Positions 42,267-51,974 of a stretch of 64,000 bases of DNA are shown here, piece after piece. Source of the stretch: Tepidicaulis marinus (GTDB taxonomy: Bacteria; Pseudomonadota; Alphaproteobacteria; Parvibaculales; Parvibaculaceae). The stretch is from the NCBI RefSeq assembly GCF_000739695.1, contig NZ_BBIO01000009.1:62001-126000 (forward strand), read 5' to 3'. A program made the translations under genes and the position numbers. The notes under the pieces were generated by a model. That model made no database searches, was not told the origin of the DNA, and saw only the letters and a list, made by a program, of their open reading frames with translations. The stretch's first letter is position 1. Every line of letters begins with the position of its first letter.

Positions 42267-43172
42267 TCATTCCGCCGCCTTGGCGGACAGCGCACGTTTG
42301 GCGTGACCCGCAATAAGCTCGACGAAACGCGGGCAAAGCGCTTCGGGCAGATCGTGCCCCATGCCGTCGATGAGCTCCAGCGCGGCGCCTGGAATATGCT
42401 TGGCGGTGTCGATGCCGCCTTCCACCCGCACGAGATTGTCGTCCCGCCCATGAATGACAAGCGCGGGCACGCGCACATTTTTCAGCCGCTCCACCCGGCT
42501 GCCATCGGCCAGAATGGCGGCATATTGGCGGGCATAACCTTCCGGATAATACATCCGGTCATAGGCCTCGCCGATCAGCACTTCATATTCCGCATCGCTT
42601 TTGCGGTAGGCCGGGCTTTCATACGCCCGCCGCCCTTTGATGGAAGTGGCGATGACGTCGGCCCGCGCCGAGCTTGCCGCTTTCTCATTCAGCGCCTTTT
42701 GCGCTTCTTCCGTTGCCGGCGGCAAGGCGGGATTGCCGGTCGAGGACATGATGGAGGTCATGGAATAAAGCCGCTCGCCATGTTCGATGGCCATAAGCTG
42801 CACGATCATGCCGCCCATGGAAACGCCGGCCACATGCGCTTTCTCGATGCCCAGCGCATCGAGCACGCCGATCCCGTCCGCTGCCATGTCCGAAAGCGTG
42901 TAAGGCAGCGCCGGCATCGGCCCCTCGCCGCGCCCGGCTTTAAAAGCCTCCTTGATATCGGGCTGGCCGCCTGCCTCGAATTTCTGCGAAAGGCCGACAT
43001 CGCGGTTGTCATAACGGATGACGCGGAACCCTTCCGCCACCAGCCCGTCGAGAAGCGGGCGCGGCCAGTTGATGAGCTGGGACGTGTACCCGTTGACGAG
43101 AAGTAGGGCGGGCCCGTCCTTCGGGCCCATCTCTTCCACCTCGATGGCAATGCCGTTGGCTGTGATCTGCAT
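42267..43172 (-). CDS. Alpha/beta hydrolase (tandem copy 2)
   Basis: The 301-residue protein has the nucleophile elbow GVSMGGM, an acid in HGRDDNLV and a catalytic His in GMGHDLP. It resembles the 3-oxoadipate enol-lactonase/esterase group. It lies five bases after a clearly related gene (43178-44086) on the same strand; both share YDNRDVGLSQKF/FDNRDVGLSHKF and TSIMSS/TTSTGNP-like stretches, so they arose by tandem duplication. Substrate unknown. Confidence 0.88.
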   Translation of the reverse strand: MQITANGIAIEVEEMGPKDGPALLLVNGYTSQLINWPRPLLDGLVAEGFRVIRYDNRDVGLSQKFEAGGQPDIKEAFKAGRGEGPMPALPYTLSDMAADGIGVLDALGIEKAHVAGVSMGGMIVQLMAIEHGERLYSMTSIMSSTGNPALPPATEEAQKALNEKAASSARADVIATSIKGRRAYESPAYRKSDAEYEVLIGEAYDRMYYPEGYARQYAAILADGSRVERLKNVRVPALVIHGRDDNLVRVEGGIDTAKHIPGAALELIDGMGHDLPEALCPRFVELIAGHAKRALSAKAAE

Positions 43173-43177
43173 CTGCC

Positions 43178-44086
43178 TTACTCCGCTGCCTGCGCCTGGC
43201 CTGCCCGGCGGGCGGCTTTCTCGATCGCATCGGCAAATGTGCCGACCAGCGAGAGCGGGAAATCGTGGCCCATGCCTTTGACCGTCACAAGCTCGGCGCC
43301 CTTGATGGACGCTGCCGTGTCCTTGCCGCCTTCGAGCGGAACGAGCGGATCATCTTCCCCGTGCAGAACGACGGTCGGCGCCGTAACGCCGGCGAGCCGC
43401 GCGCGCCTGTCGCCATTTGAAAGAATCGCCGCCATCTGCCGCACCATGCCGTCCGGATAGAAAGAGCGGTGAAAGTCCCGCAGGATCCATTCGCGCAATT
43501 GCTCATCGGAGGTCGGAAAGGCCGGGCTGCCGATCGTCTTCCAGGTATGCATGCCCCGCTGCACCACCGCTTCAAGATCGCTCGGGTCCGCGGCAGGCGC
43601 CGTGAGCGCGGCCATGGCTTCGGGCTTTGCCTGCGGCAGTTCCGGATTGCCCGTCGTCGACATGATGGAGGTAAGGCTGAGCGTGCGCTCGGGGTAAAGC
43701 GCGGCAACGAGCTGCGCGATCATGCCGCCCATGGAAGCGCCCACGATATGCGCCTTCTTAATGCCAAGCGCATCGAGCACGCCCACGGCATCCGCCGCCA
43801 TATCATCGAGCGCATAAGGCGCATCCGGCGTTGCCCCGCTCATCAGCGCGGTGATGAGTGCCGTCATGTCCGGCACGCCCTTATCGTCGAACTTATGGGA
43901 AAGGCCGACATCGCGGTTGTCGAACCGCACAACATGATAGCCGCGCGCCACCAGCTCCTCACAAAGCTCCGCCGGCCAGAGTGTCATTTGCGCGCCGACC
44001 CCCATGATGAGCAGCACGCAGTCGCGCTCCTCCGGCCCGAAGCGCTCCACCTCGATATCGATCCCGTTCGCCTTGACCTGCGCCAT
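43178..44086 (-). CDS. Alpha/beta hydrolase (tandem copy 1)
   Basis: The 302-residue protein has GASMGGM, HGEDDPLV and GMGHDFP as catalytic Ser, Asp and His motifs. It is the first gene of a two-gene reverse unit with its paralogue at 42267-43172. ATG 44086 is preceded by AGGGAGAAAGAG. An N-terminal MAQVKANGIDIEVE strand is typical of the group. The role is unknown; esterase or lactonase activity is likely. Confidence 0.88.
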   Translation of the reverse strand: MAQVKANGIDIEVERFGPEERDCVLLIMGVGAQMTLWPAELCEELVARGYHVVRFDNRDVGLSHKFDDKGVPDMTALITALMSGATPDAPYALDDMAADAVGVLDALGIKKAHIVGASMGGMIAQLVAALYPERTLSLTSIMSTTGNPELPQAKPEAMAALTAPAADPSDLEAVVQRGMHTWKTIGSPAFPTSDEQLREWILRDFHRSFYPDGMVRQMAAILSNGDRRARLAGVTAPTVVLHGEDDPLVPLEGGKDTAASIKGAELVTVKGMGHDFPLSLVGTFADAIEKAARRAGQAQAAE

Positions 44087-44232
44087 CTCTTTCTCCCTGT
44101 TTTGCTAGTGCGGCCCTTATCCCGGGCCGGCATCAATTTTTCTTATGGAAGCTTAGCAGGGCTTGTGCCCATGCGCCAAAACAGGGAATCTGAACCTCAA
44201 TAAACCGCAAAAACCGGCTGGGAGGCCCTCAA

Positions 44233-44883
44233 ATGACGCTCGAATTCGACCTTTTCTGGTCATTCCGCTCCCCCTATTCCTATCTGGCGACCCCCCGCCT
44301 TGCCGCCCTTCAAGAAGAATACGACGTCAAAATCAATGTCCGCCCGGTCTATCCCATTGCCGTGCGCATCAAGGGCTTTTTCAAGCAGGTGAACCCGCTC
44401 TGGCCGCCCTATCTCCTGAAAGACACGGTGCGCATCGCCGAGATGGAGGGCCTGCCTTACGCCTGGCCGAGCCCGGACCCCATCGTCATGGACATCAAGT
44501 CGGGCGAAGTGCCCGAGGAACAGCCCTATATTTCCCGCCTCACGCGCCTTGGCGTGGCGGCGGCGGAAAAAGGCAAGGGCATGCCTTTCCTTTATGAGGT
44601 GAGCCGGATCATTTTCGGCGGCGTCAAAGGCTGGAACGAGGGCACGCACCTCCAGGAAGCTGCCGCCCGCGCCGGGCTCGATCTTGCCGAGCTCGATGCC
44701 TTGATCGAAAAAGACCCGGATCACTACGAAAAAACCATTGCCGAGAATGAAGCCGCCCAGAAAGCGGGTGGCCACTGGGGCGTCCCGCTCATGGTCTTCG
44801 AGGGCGAGCCTTTTTTCGGCCAGGACCGCATCTCCCACCTCATCTGGCGCATGGAACAAAAAGGCCTAAAGAAGCGCAGCTGA
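44233..44883 (+). CDS. DsbA-fold protein of the 2-hydroxychromene-2-carboxylate isomerase group
   Basis: The 216-residue protein starts LEFDLFWSFRSPYSYLATPR, the SP-Y motif region of kappa-class GST/HCCA isomerases, and ends with the VPLMVFEGEPFFGQDRISHL strand-loop typical of the family. It has no CxxC redox pair. HCCA isomerase acts in naphthalene breakdown, but many relatives have other glutathione-linked roles. GGGAGGCCCTCAA precedes the ATG. Confidence 0.85.
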   Translation: MTLEFDLFWSFRSPYSYLATPRLAALQEEYDVKINVRPVYPIAVRIKGFFKQVNPLWPPYLLKDTVRIAEMEGLPYAWPSPDPIVMDIKSGEVPEEQPYISRLTRLGVAAAEKGKGMPFLYEVSRIIFGGVKGWNEGTHLQEAAARAGLDLAELDALIEKDPDHYEKTIAENEAAQKAGGHWGVPLMVFEGEPFFGQDRISHLIWRMEQKGLKKRS

Positions 44884-44956
44884 ACGCAGCACCCTTGAAA
44901 GGAGGCGGGGGGAGCGGCATTCTCCCGCCTTCGATACGCATCAGACAGAGGGATAG

Positions 44957-46624
44957 ATGAAACGCGATTTGGAGGCCATGAGCAGAACCGCCTACGACCT
45001 GGTGATCGTGGGCGGGGGAATATCGGGCGCCTCCATCGCCTGGGACGCAGCGCTCCGGGGGCTGAAAGTCGCCCTTCTGGAAAAGGAAGACTTCGCCCAC
45101 GGCACGACTTCCGGCTCCTCCAAACTCATTCACGGGGGCCTGCGCTATTTGCAGAACGGCGAGCTTGCGCTGGTGCGTGAGAGCCTGCGCGAGCGGCGCA
45201 TCTGGGAAATGATCGCCCCGCATATGGTCTTCCCCCTGCCCTTCCTGCTTCCGACTTACGGCCAGGGCATGAGCGGCAAGCTCATCATGTCGGTGGGTCT
45301 CACCTTCTACGATCTCCTCTCTTATGACCGCAACCGGCTGGACGATCCGGACAAAAAACTGCCGGGCTATAAAACCGTCTCGCGCGAAGAAGCACTGGAG
45401 ATCATGCCGAGCCTTAAGAAAGAAGGGTTGACCGGCGGCAAGATTTATTACGACTGCCAGATGTTCGCACCCGAACGGCTCTGCCTTGAATTCATTCTAG
45501 GGGCAGCCGAACAGGGCGCCGATGCAGCAAACTATGCCGAAGTGACGGGCTTTCTGGAAAGGCCGGGCGGCAATGGCAAGCGCATCGAGGGCGTGCGCGT
45601 CAAAGACCGGGAAAACGGCAAGGAACATGAAATCCGCGGCGCGCTCACCGTCAATGCAAGCGGGCCCTGGGCCGACAAGCTGATGGGACTTGCCGAGGAA
45701 AATCCGCCCCGCCAGCTCATCCGCTCCAAAGGCATTCACCTCATCACGCGCCAGCTTTCCGGCGAAACGGCGCTGGCGGTCAAATCCGAAATCGGCGGGC
45801 ACTTCTTCGTCATTCCCTGGCGCGGCCACACGATCATCGGCACGACGGATACGGTCTTTTCTCATGAGCCCGATGCAATGGGCGTGACGGAAGAAGACAT
45901 CGAAAAATTCCTCCTCGTCGTGAATGACGGCTTGCCGGGCCTCGGTCTCACGCGCGGAGACGTGCAGCATTTTTATGTAGGCCTGCGCCCGCTCATCGAC
46001 GAGACGCCGGAAGAAGGCACGAAGGATTCTTATAATGCGAGCCGCGAGGCGGAAGTCTTCGACCATGGCGAAAAGCACGGCATTGACGGGCTCCTCTCGG
46101 CGCTGGGCGGCAAATGGACGACCTCGCGCAATCTCGCCGAAGAAGTCGTCGACAAGGCGGCGAAAAAACTGGGGCGCAAATTGAAGCCTTGCGCCACAGA
46201 AAGCACCCCCCTTTATGGCGGCGCCATCAAGCGCTTCCGCCCCTTCCTCGATGAAGCAAAGCAGCGCCATCAGCGCTATGCGCCGGATATCATCGACAAT
46301 CTTGGCCATTTTCACGGCGCGCGCATGGACGACATTCTAGAGATTGCGGGAACCGAGCCGAAGCTTGAGGAGAGGCTGGACGATCAAAGCCCCGATATCG
46401 GCGCGCAAATCGTCAACGCCGTGCGCAATGAAATGGCGCTTCATCTCGATGACGCGCTGATGCGCCGCTCCGGCATCGGCACGCTGGGCCGCCCCAGCCC
46501 GCAATTGATCGGCAAGGCCGCGGGTCTCATGGCCGAAGAACTTGGCTGGGACGGCGCCCGGCGCGAGCAGGAAATCGCCCGCCTTTCCCGTTATTTCAGC
46601 ACGAAACCGAGCGGCACCGCATGA
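44957..46624 (+). CDS. glpD: Glycerol-3-phosphate dehydrogenase (FAD, GlpD type)
   Basis: The 555-residue flavoprotein has the N-terminal FAD motif VIVGGGISGASIAWDAALRG, the SSKLIHGGLRYLQ signature, IPWRGHTIIGTTDT and a C-terminal DAO_C domain. It oxidises sn-glycerol 3-phosphate to dihydroxyacetone phosphate and passes electrons to the quinone pool at the membrane. Its stop overlaps the next gene (ATGA at 46621), so it is coupled to a lipid-kinase-family gene and an AGPS-like flavoprotein. The context suggests a role in glycerolipid synthesis besides glycerol use. Confidence 0.93.
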   Translation: MKRDLEAMSRTAYDLVIVGGGISGASIAWDAALRGLKVALLEKEDFAHGTTSGSSKLIHGGLRYLQNGELALVRESLRERRIWEMIAPHMVFPLPFLLPTYGQGMSGKLIMSVGLTFYDLLSYDRNRLDDPDKKLPGYKTVSREEALEIMPSLKKEGLTGGKIYYDCQMFAPERLCLEFILGAAEQGADAANYAEVTGFLERPGGNGKRIEGVRVKDRENGKEHEIRGALTVNASGPWADKLMGLAEENPPRQLIRSKGIHLITRQLSGETALAVKSEIGGHFFVIPWRGHTIIGTTDTVFSHEPDAMGVTEEDIEKFLLVVNDGLPGLGLTRGDVQHFYVGLRPLIDETPEEGTKDSYNASREAEVFDHGEKHGIDGLLSALGGKWTTSRNLAEEVVDKAAKKLGRKLKPCATESTPLYGGAIKRFRPFLDEAKQRHQRYAPDIIDNLGHFHGARMDDILEIAGTEPKLEERLDDQSPDIGAQIVNAVRNEMALHLDDALMRRSGIGTLGRPSPQLIGKAAGLMAEELGWDGARREQEIARLSRYFSTKPSGTA

Positions 46625-47574
46625 CGCGCAAAATCGCAGCTATCGTCAATCCTTATTCGGGCGGCGGCAAAACGGGCCGGGCCTGGCCGGCGATCGAAAA
46701 GAAGCTGACCCGCGCGCTGGGACCCCTTACCGCCTACATGACCGAAGGCGCGGCAACACCGCATCACCTGCCCGCCGCCGGCCCCACCGCCAAAGCGCTG
46801 AAAGACGGCGCGGATCTTGTCATCGCCGTGGGCGGGGACGGCACAATCAATGAAGTCGTGAACGGGTTTTTCGAAGGCGGCAAACCGATCAACCCCGAGG
46901 CCGCTTTCGCTTTTCTGAACACCGGCACGGGCGGGGATTTCCGCAAGACATTCGGCTATGACGGCACGCTTGATGAGGCCATCGAGAAGCTGGGACAGGC
47001 CGAAGCCTCCCCCATCGATATCGGCAGGCTGACCTTCATTGCCGAAGATGGGCGCGAGACGGCGCGCTATTTCGACAATATCGCAAGCTTCGGTCTTTCC
47101 GGCGCCGTCGACCGTGCGGTCAACAAAGCCGGAATATCGAAACTCCTGGGCGGCAAGTTCGCCTTTTTCTGGGGCACGCTGAAAACCGTTCTGACTTACC
47201 GCCCGCAAGCGGTGCGCGTGACGACGGATAGCGGTTTTGATGAAGTGCGCAATATCAGCACACTTGCCGTTGCCAATGGCCGTTTTTTCGGCGGCGGCAT
47301 GATGATGGCCCCCCATGCAAAACCCGATGACGGGCTCTTCGACATCGTCATGATGTGCGATACGACTTTCAAAGACATGTTTTCTTCTTCCGGCTCGCTA
47401 TACGAGGGCACGCATCTTGCCAATCCGAAAGTGACGAGCCTTCAGGCCAAAGTGCTCGAAGCCCGCCCGGCGGACGCAAATGAGATCGTTCTACTCGACA
47501 TTGACGGGGAGGCGCCGGGGCGCCTGCCCGCACGTTTTGAAATAATGCCTGCTGCCTTAAAACTTTTCCGCTAG
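46621..47574 (+). CDS. Diacylglycerol kinase-family lipid kinase
   Basis: The 317-residue protein has the DAGK catalytic motif VAVGGDGTINEVVNGF (GGDGT) after an N-terminal IVNPYSGGGKTGRAW, and ends with the beta-sandwich of the YegS/DgkB family (DGEAPGRLPARFEI). It should phosphorylate a lipid such as diacylglycerol, sphingosine-like base or related polyol. It overlaps glpD by four bases, and the AGPS-like gene starts 32 bp after it. Confidence 0.9.
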   Translation: MTRKIAAIVNPYSGGGKTGRAWPAIEKKLTRALGPLTAYMTEGAATPHHLPAAGPTAKALKDGADLVIAVGGDGTINEVVNGFFEGGKPINPEAAFAFLNTGTGGDFRKTFGYDGTLDEAIEKLGQAEASPIDIGRLTFIAEDGRETARYFDNIASFGLSGAVDRAVNKAGISKLLGGKFAFFWGTLKTVLTYRPQAVRVTTDSGFDEVRNISTLAVANGRFFGGGMMMAPHAKPDDGLFDIVMMCDTTFKDMFSSSGSLYEGTHLANPKVTSLQAKVLEARPADANEIVLLDIDGEAPGRLPARFEIMPAALKLFR

Positions 47575-47606
47575 ACCTGCCACCAGACCCGCCAAAGGAC
47601 ACGCTC

Positions 47607-49274
47607 ATGACCATCGACCGCCAATCATTGCGCTGGAACGGCTGGGGAAAGGCCGATCAGGAAAACCCGCTGCCCGAAGGCGCGGCGCAATGGGAGTTCA
47701 TCCGCACGGCGCTCGGCATGCGCGCCCTTCCCTCCACCCCCGCCAAACGCTTTACCGATGTAGTACTGCCGAAAAGCCGTCTCAATGCCGATGCCATTTC
47801 AAGGCTGAAGGAAATCGTCGGCAACAACCAGGTGCGTGACGATGATTATGAACGCGCCTTTCACGCGCGCGGCAAGAGCTATCACGATCTTCTTTATGTG
47901 CGCGCGGGCAAACTGGAAGTCGCGCCCGACGCGGTTGTCTATCCCCGCTCCATCGACGAGGTGGAGCTCGTTATGAAATATTGCCTGAAAAACAATATCG
48001 CGCTCGTGCCCTATGGCGGCGGATCGAGTGTCGTGGGCGGTGTCAATGCGCAAAGCGGGGCGCTGGACCGCGCCGTCATCACGCTCGACATGACGCTGAT
48101 GAACCGGGTTCTGAAGATCGACAAGAAGTCCATGACCGCCACGTTGCAGGCGGGCATTTACGGGCCGGAGCTTGAAAAAGCGCTGAACGAGCATGGCGTG
48201 ACGCTGAGCCATTTCCCGCAAAGCTTCGAGTTCTCGACGCTGGGCGGCTGGATTGCTGCGCGCGGCGCCGGCCAGCAATCAAACCGCTACGGCAAAGCGG
48301 AAAAATGGCTGGTCTCGGCAGTGCTCGTCACACCGAAAGGTATCTGGAAAACCGAAAGCACGCCGGCCTCCGCCGCAGGCCCCAATCTCAACCAGCTTGT
48401 CGCAGGCTCAGAAGGCACGCTCGGCATCATTTGCGAGGCGACGGTCAAAATTCACGAAGTCCCGGAAGAAAAAGACTACCGCGGCTATCTCTTCAAAGAT
48501 TTTGCGAGCGGCGTGAAAGCGGTGCGCGCCATCAATCATGCCGATATCCCCGTCGCCATGGTGCGTCTGTCGGATGCGCCGGAAACCTATTTCTTTCAAG
48601 CGGCAAGCGGCGGCTCGGGCAGCGGCCTTAAAGCCAAATTGCAATCGCTCTATCTGAAAGCCAAAGGTCTGACCGCGCCCTGCCTCATGCTGGTGGGTCT
48701 TGAGGGAGACAAGGAAAGCGTTGCTTATGCGCGCACGCGTACCGCCGCCATTGCCGAGCGCTATGGCGCCACGGCCATCGGCACCGGCGCGGGCAAGAAA
48801 TGGTATCAGGGCCGCTTCCACTCGCCCCATATGCGCGATCCGATGATGGATCACGGGCTCGGCATCGATACGCTCGAAACCTCCACAACTTGGGCGAACA
48901 TGCTCACGCTGCATGAAAAGGTGACGAAAGCCATCGACGAGGCGATCAGCGCCAATACACCGGAGCCCGGCGAGCGCGGCATCGTCATGGCTCATGTCAG
49001 CCATTCCTATCCCGATGGCGCGAGCCTTTATTTCACCTTCCTAATCCCGCGCAAACTCGACGACGAGGTCGGCCAGTGGCTGGCGATCAAACGGGCGGCA
49101 AGCGATGCCATTCTGGCTGGCGGCGGCACCATTTCGCACCATCACGGTGTCGGCACCGACCATGCGCCCTGGCTTGCCGAGGAAAAGGGGCCGCAGGGCT
49201 ACCGCCTTCTCAAAACGCTGAAGGCCGAATGCGACCCGGACGGTATCCTCAACCCCGGCAAGCTGCTCACCTAA
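47607..49274 (+). CDS. FAD-linked oxidase, alkylglycerone-phosphate-synthase-like
   Basis: The 555-residue protein begins RQSLRWNGWGKADQ, as in alkyl-DHAP synthase (AGPS). It has the FAD-binding PYGGGSSVVGGVN loop, an SFEFSTLGGWIAARGAG stretch, and the GTISHHHGVGTDHAPW motif with three consecutive His (511-513). AGPS swaps the acyl group of acyl-DHAP for a fatty alcohol, the committed step of ether lipids. Bacterial relatives can also be plain D-lactate/glycolate-type dehydrogenases, but the RWNGWG and HHH motifs favour AGPS. Its place after glpD and a lipid kinase adds support. Confidence 0.85.
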   Translation: MTIDRQSLRWNGWGKADQENPLPEGAAQWEFIRTALGMRALPSTPAKRFTDVVLPKSRLNADAISRLKEIVGNNQVRDDDYERAFHARGKSYHDLLYVRAGKLEVAPDAVVYPRSIDEVELVMKYCLKNNIALVPYGGGSSVVGGVNAQSGALDRAVITLDMTLMNRVLKIDKKSMTATLQAGIYGPELEKALNEHGVTLSHFPQSFEFSTLGGWIAARGAGQQSNRYGKAEKWLVSAVLVTPKGIWKTESTPASAAGPNLNQLVAGSEGTLGIICEATVKIHEVPEEKDYRGYLFKDFASGVKAVRAINHADIPVAMVRLSDAPETYFFQAASGGSGSGLKAKLQSLYLKAKGLTAPCLMLVGLEGDKESVAYARTRTAAIAERYGATAIGTGAGKKWYQGRFHSPHMRDPMMDHGLGIDTLETSTTWANMLTLHEKVTKAIDEAISANTPEPGERGIVMAHVSHSYPDGASLYFTFLIPRKLDDEVGQWLAIKRAASDAILAGGGTISHHHGVGTDHAPWLAEEKGPQGYRLLKTLKAECDPDGILNPGKLLT

Positions 49275-49282
49275 ACAGCCGC

Positions 49283-50872
49283 TTAGCCATCCGCATCAAG
49301 GATCTTTCGCAGCTCCGCCTTGGCGATTTTTTCCAGCGTCGAACGGGGCAGCTCATCCACGATATAGAGTTCGCGCGGCTGCTTGAAATCGGCAAGGCCT
49401 TTCTTACAGGCGGCCATGACATCGTTTTTGAGAGAGCCAGGGGCTGCCGCCTCACCGCCCGGTACCAGCAGGAAGGCGACGGGCACTTCGTCCAGCATCG
49501 GGTCGGATTTCGCCACTACCGCGCATTCGGCAATGCCGGGTACACTCATGATGACGCGCTCGATCTCGGACGCGGCGACGTTTTCCCCGCCGACCTTCAG
49601 CATGTCCTTGTCCCGGTCGGCAAAGGAAATATAACCGTCCTCGCGCAGCGTCACGCGGTCGCCGGTAATGAAGAAACCTTCATCGTCGAAACTTGCCGCC
49701 GTCGCTTCCGGATTGTTGAGATATTCCAGAAAGAGCGAGACGCCCCTAATGCCGCGAATGAGGAGATGCCCCGTCTCGCCGGGCGCAACCGGCGTTCCGT
49801 CATCGCGGGTGATGGCGATCTCATAGGCGGGCGAGGGCTTGCCGATCACCATGGAAGGCGCGTCGAAATGCGGGTCCGACACGATGCCATGGGTGATCGT
49901 CTCGGTCATGCCCCACCAGCCCATGGTCTTGACGCCGAAATGATCGTCGGTGGGCGGGGCCGCAACGCCGTTCCCCCAAAGCCGGTAGGAATGATTGGCC
50001 GGCACTTTCTGCTCCACCAGCGCTTTCAGGCAGAACGGCACCATGGAGGTCCAGGTGCAGCGATGTTTCAGCGAGACCGGCCAGAAACGGGAGGCGGAAA
50101 ACCGCGGCTGCACGACGACGCTCGCCCCCACCCACAGCGCGGCCAGCACCGAATAGGACTGCGCATTCGTATGGAAAAGCGGCAGATAGGTCAGATGCAC
50201 GTCTTCGGGGCGCAAATCCTCATGCATGGCGCAGACCTTGCCGCCCCACAGCGCATTGGCATGGGTCCAGACCACCCCTTTCGGGCGCGAGGTGGTGCCG
50301 GAGGTATATTGAATGCCGACAGGGGCCATGGGATCGGGCATGCGCAGCGGCGCCTCCGCCGCCTCGCCGTATAGCGCCTCGAAGCTTTCCTCCCGCGCAG
50401 GCGCGGTACCGGCTTCCGGCGGAGTGCCATTATCGCTTTCCGTCACCGCAAGCCATTTCAGATCCGGGCAAGCCTCTTTGACGAGCGCGGCAAAACGCGG
50501 CTGCGTGATGGCGCCCACCGCTTCCGCATGAGAGGCAAAATAAGTCAGATCATCGGCAACCGAGCGCGCATTGGTCGTTACCGCCACAGCGCCCAGATGC
50601 GCGCAGGCATACCAGGCAAGGAGGCTCTCCGGGCAATTGTCGAGATGGATGAGCACCCGTTCGCCCGCTTTCACGCCGCGCTTTTTAAGGCCCGCCGCGA
50701 TCTGCCGTGTAGCATCGGCAAATTCGGCATAAGTCCAGACCCGCCCTTCGCCCTCGAAAGGCTCCCAGATCAAAAACGGATGGGCGGCGCGGTCCCGCGC
50801 ATGAGCATCGAGAAGATGCGGCACATCGAAATGGGCAAAAGGATGCACGCCCGGCGTACGCAAGACACTCAT
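49283..50872 (-). CDS. AMP-forming acyl-CoA synthetase
   Basis: Starting at ATG 50872 (GGGGAG upstream), the product has 529 residues. The P-loop YTSGTTSRPKGVVWTH, GWWGMTE and a C-terminal GDRVTLREDGYISFADRDKD are the adenylate-forming signatures. The final Lys motif (STLEKIAKAELRK) is present. It activates a carboxylic acid to its CoA ester; chain length cannot be read. An esterase gene lies 50 bp upstream on the same strand and may be co-transcribed. Confidence 0.9.
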   Translation of the reverse strand: MSVLRTPGVHPFAHFDVPHLLDAHARDRAAHPFLIWEPFEGEGRVWTYAEFADATRQIAAGLKKRGVKAGERVLIHLDNCPESLLAWYACAHLGAVAVTTNARSVADDLTYFASHAEAVGAITQPRFAALVKEACPDLKWLAVTESDNGTPPEAGTAPAREESFEALYGEAAEAPLRMPDPMAPVGIQYTSGTTSRPKGVVWTHANALWGGKVCAMHEDLRPEDVHLTYLPLFHTNAQSYSVLAALWVGASVVVQPRFSASRFWPVSLKHRCTWTSMVPFCLKALVEQKVPANHSYRLWGNGVAAPPTDDHFGVKTMGWWGMTETITHGIVSDPHFDAPSMVIGKPSPAYEIAITRDDGTPVAPGETGHLLIRGIRGVSLFLEYLNNPEATAASFDDEGFFITGDRVTLREDGYISFADRDKDMLKVGGENVAASEIERVIMSVPGIAECAVVAKSDPMLDEVPVAFLLVPGGEAAAPGSLKNDVMAACKKGLADFKQPRELYIVDELPRSTLEKIAKAELRKILDADG

Positions 50873-50921
50873 ATTTTCTCCCCAGATAGTGGCTTCAACG
50901 CAAAGGCAGGATTGCGCGGGA

Positions 50922-51857
50922 TCAGGCCAGCGCTTTTTCCATCGCCTTCGCCGCTTCCTTGATGGCCGTTTTGGCCGTATCGAGCACGGCCTGCATATTG
51001 AAGAAGCCGTGCACCATGCCTTCGTAATTGACATGGGTAACCTCGACGCCCGCTTCGCGCAGCGCATCGGCATAGGCTTTGCCTTCATCGCGCAGCACAT
51101 CATAGCCCGCCGTCACCACATAGGCAGGCGGCAGGTTTTTCAGGGTTTTGGCGCGCAACGGCGAGAGATAAGGCTGCTCCCTATCAAGCCCTTCGGGCGC
51201 ATATTGATCGAAGAACCAGGCCATGGTGCGCGCTTCGAGCAAATGCCCCTCGCCGAAGGCGCGGTAGGACCCGGTATCCATACGCGCATCGGTGACGGGA
51301 TAGATTAAAAGCTGAAAGCCGATCTGCGGCCCTTTTTCGTTGCGCGCTTTGAGCGCCAGAACGGCGGCGAGATTGCCGCCCGCGGAATCGCCTCCCACGG
51401 CAATGCGGTTGGCGTCCCCGCCGATCTCGCTTGCATGTTTTTCCGCCCATTCAAGCGCAGCATAGCAATCCTCGACCGCCGCGGGGAAAGGGGCTTCGGG
51501 CGCCAGGCGGTAATCGACGGAAACGACGATGCAATGGGCTTCGTTGGCAAGCGCCCGGCAAAGCTTGTCATGGGTGGCAATATTGCCGATCACCCAGCCC
51601 CCGCCATGGAAATAAACCAGAATGGGAAGGGCGCCGCCCGTGGCGATCGGCGTATAGACGCGCACGGGAATATCCGAGGCCGGCCCCTTGATTACCTGAT
51701 CGGAGGTAGCGCCGATGGGAATATCCACCGTGTCGAAGACCTGCGCCATGGCCTCATAGGCCTGGCGGGCCTCTTCCGGCGGCAAGTCATAAAGAGCCGG
51801 GCCTTCCGCCGCAGCCAATTGGTCAAGAATGGCCTTCGCCTGGGGATCCAGGGTCAT
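50922..51857 (-). CDS. HSL-family (fold-3) esterase/lipase
   Basis: The 311-residue protein, from ATG 51857 with GGAGG upstream, has the HGGGW oxyanion motif and the GDSAGG nucleophile elbow of the hormone-sensitive lipase family, and a late DVLRDEGKAYADAL with HGF as likely Asp and His. It probably hydrolyses short-to-medium carboxyl esters. It is first in a reverse-strand pair with an acyl-CoA synthetase, so released acids could be activated directly. Confidence 0.9.
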   Translation of the reverse strand: MTLDPQAKAILDQLAAAEGPALYDLPPEEARQAYEAMAQVFDTVDIPIGATSDQVIKGPASDIPVRVYTPIATGGALPILVYFHGGGWVIGNIATHDKLCRALANEAHCIVVSVDYRLAPEAPFPAAVEDCYAALEWAEKHASEIGGDANRIAVGGDSAGGNLAAVLALKARNEKGPQIGFQLLIYPVTDARMDTGSYRAFGEGHLLEARTMAWFFDQYAPEGLDREQPYLSPLRAKTLKNLPPAYVVTAGYDVLRDEGKAYADALREAGVEVTHVNYEGMVHGFFNMQAVLDTAKTAIKEAAKAMEKALA

Positions 51858-51974
51858 TGCGCCTCCCAAAGCCGGTTGTTGTTATTGCTTTCTTTTTACC
51901 GGCGGAAGGAGCCTGGAGCCAGCCCGTATTGCGGCTGCGCGGTTTCAATTCTAGCGTGCCGCGCAGCGCAAACC

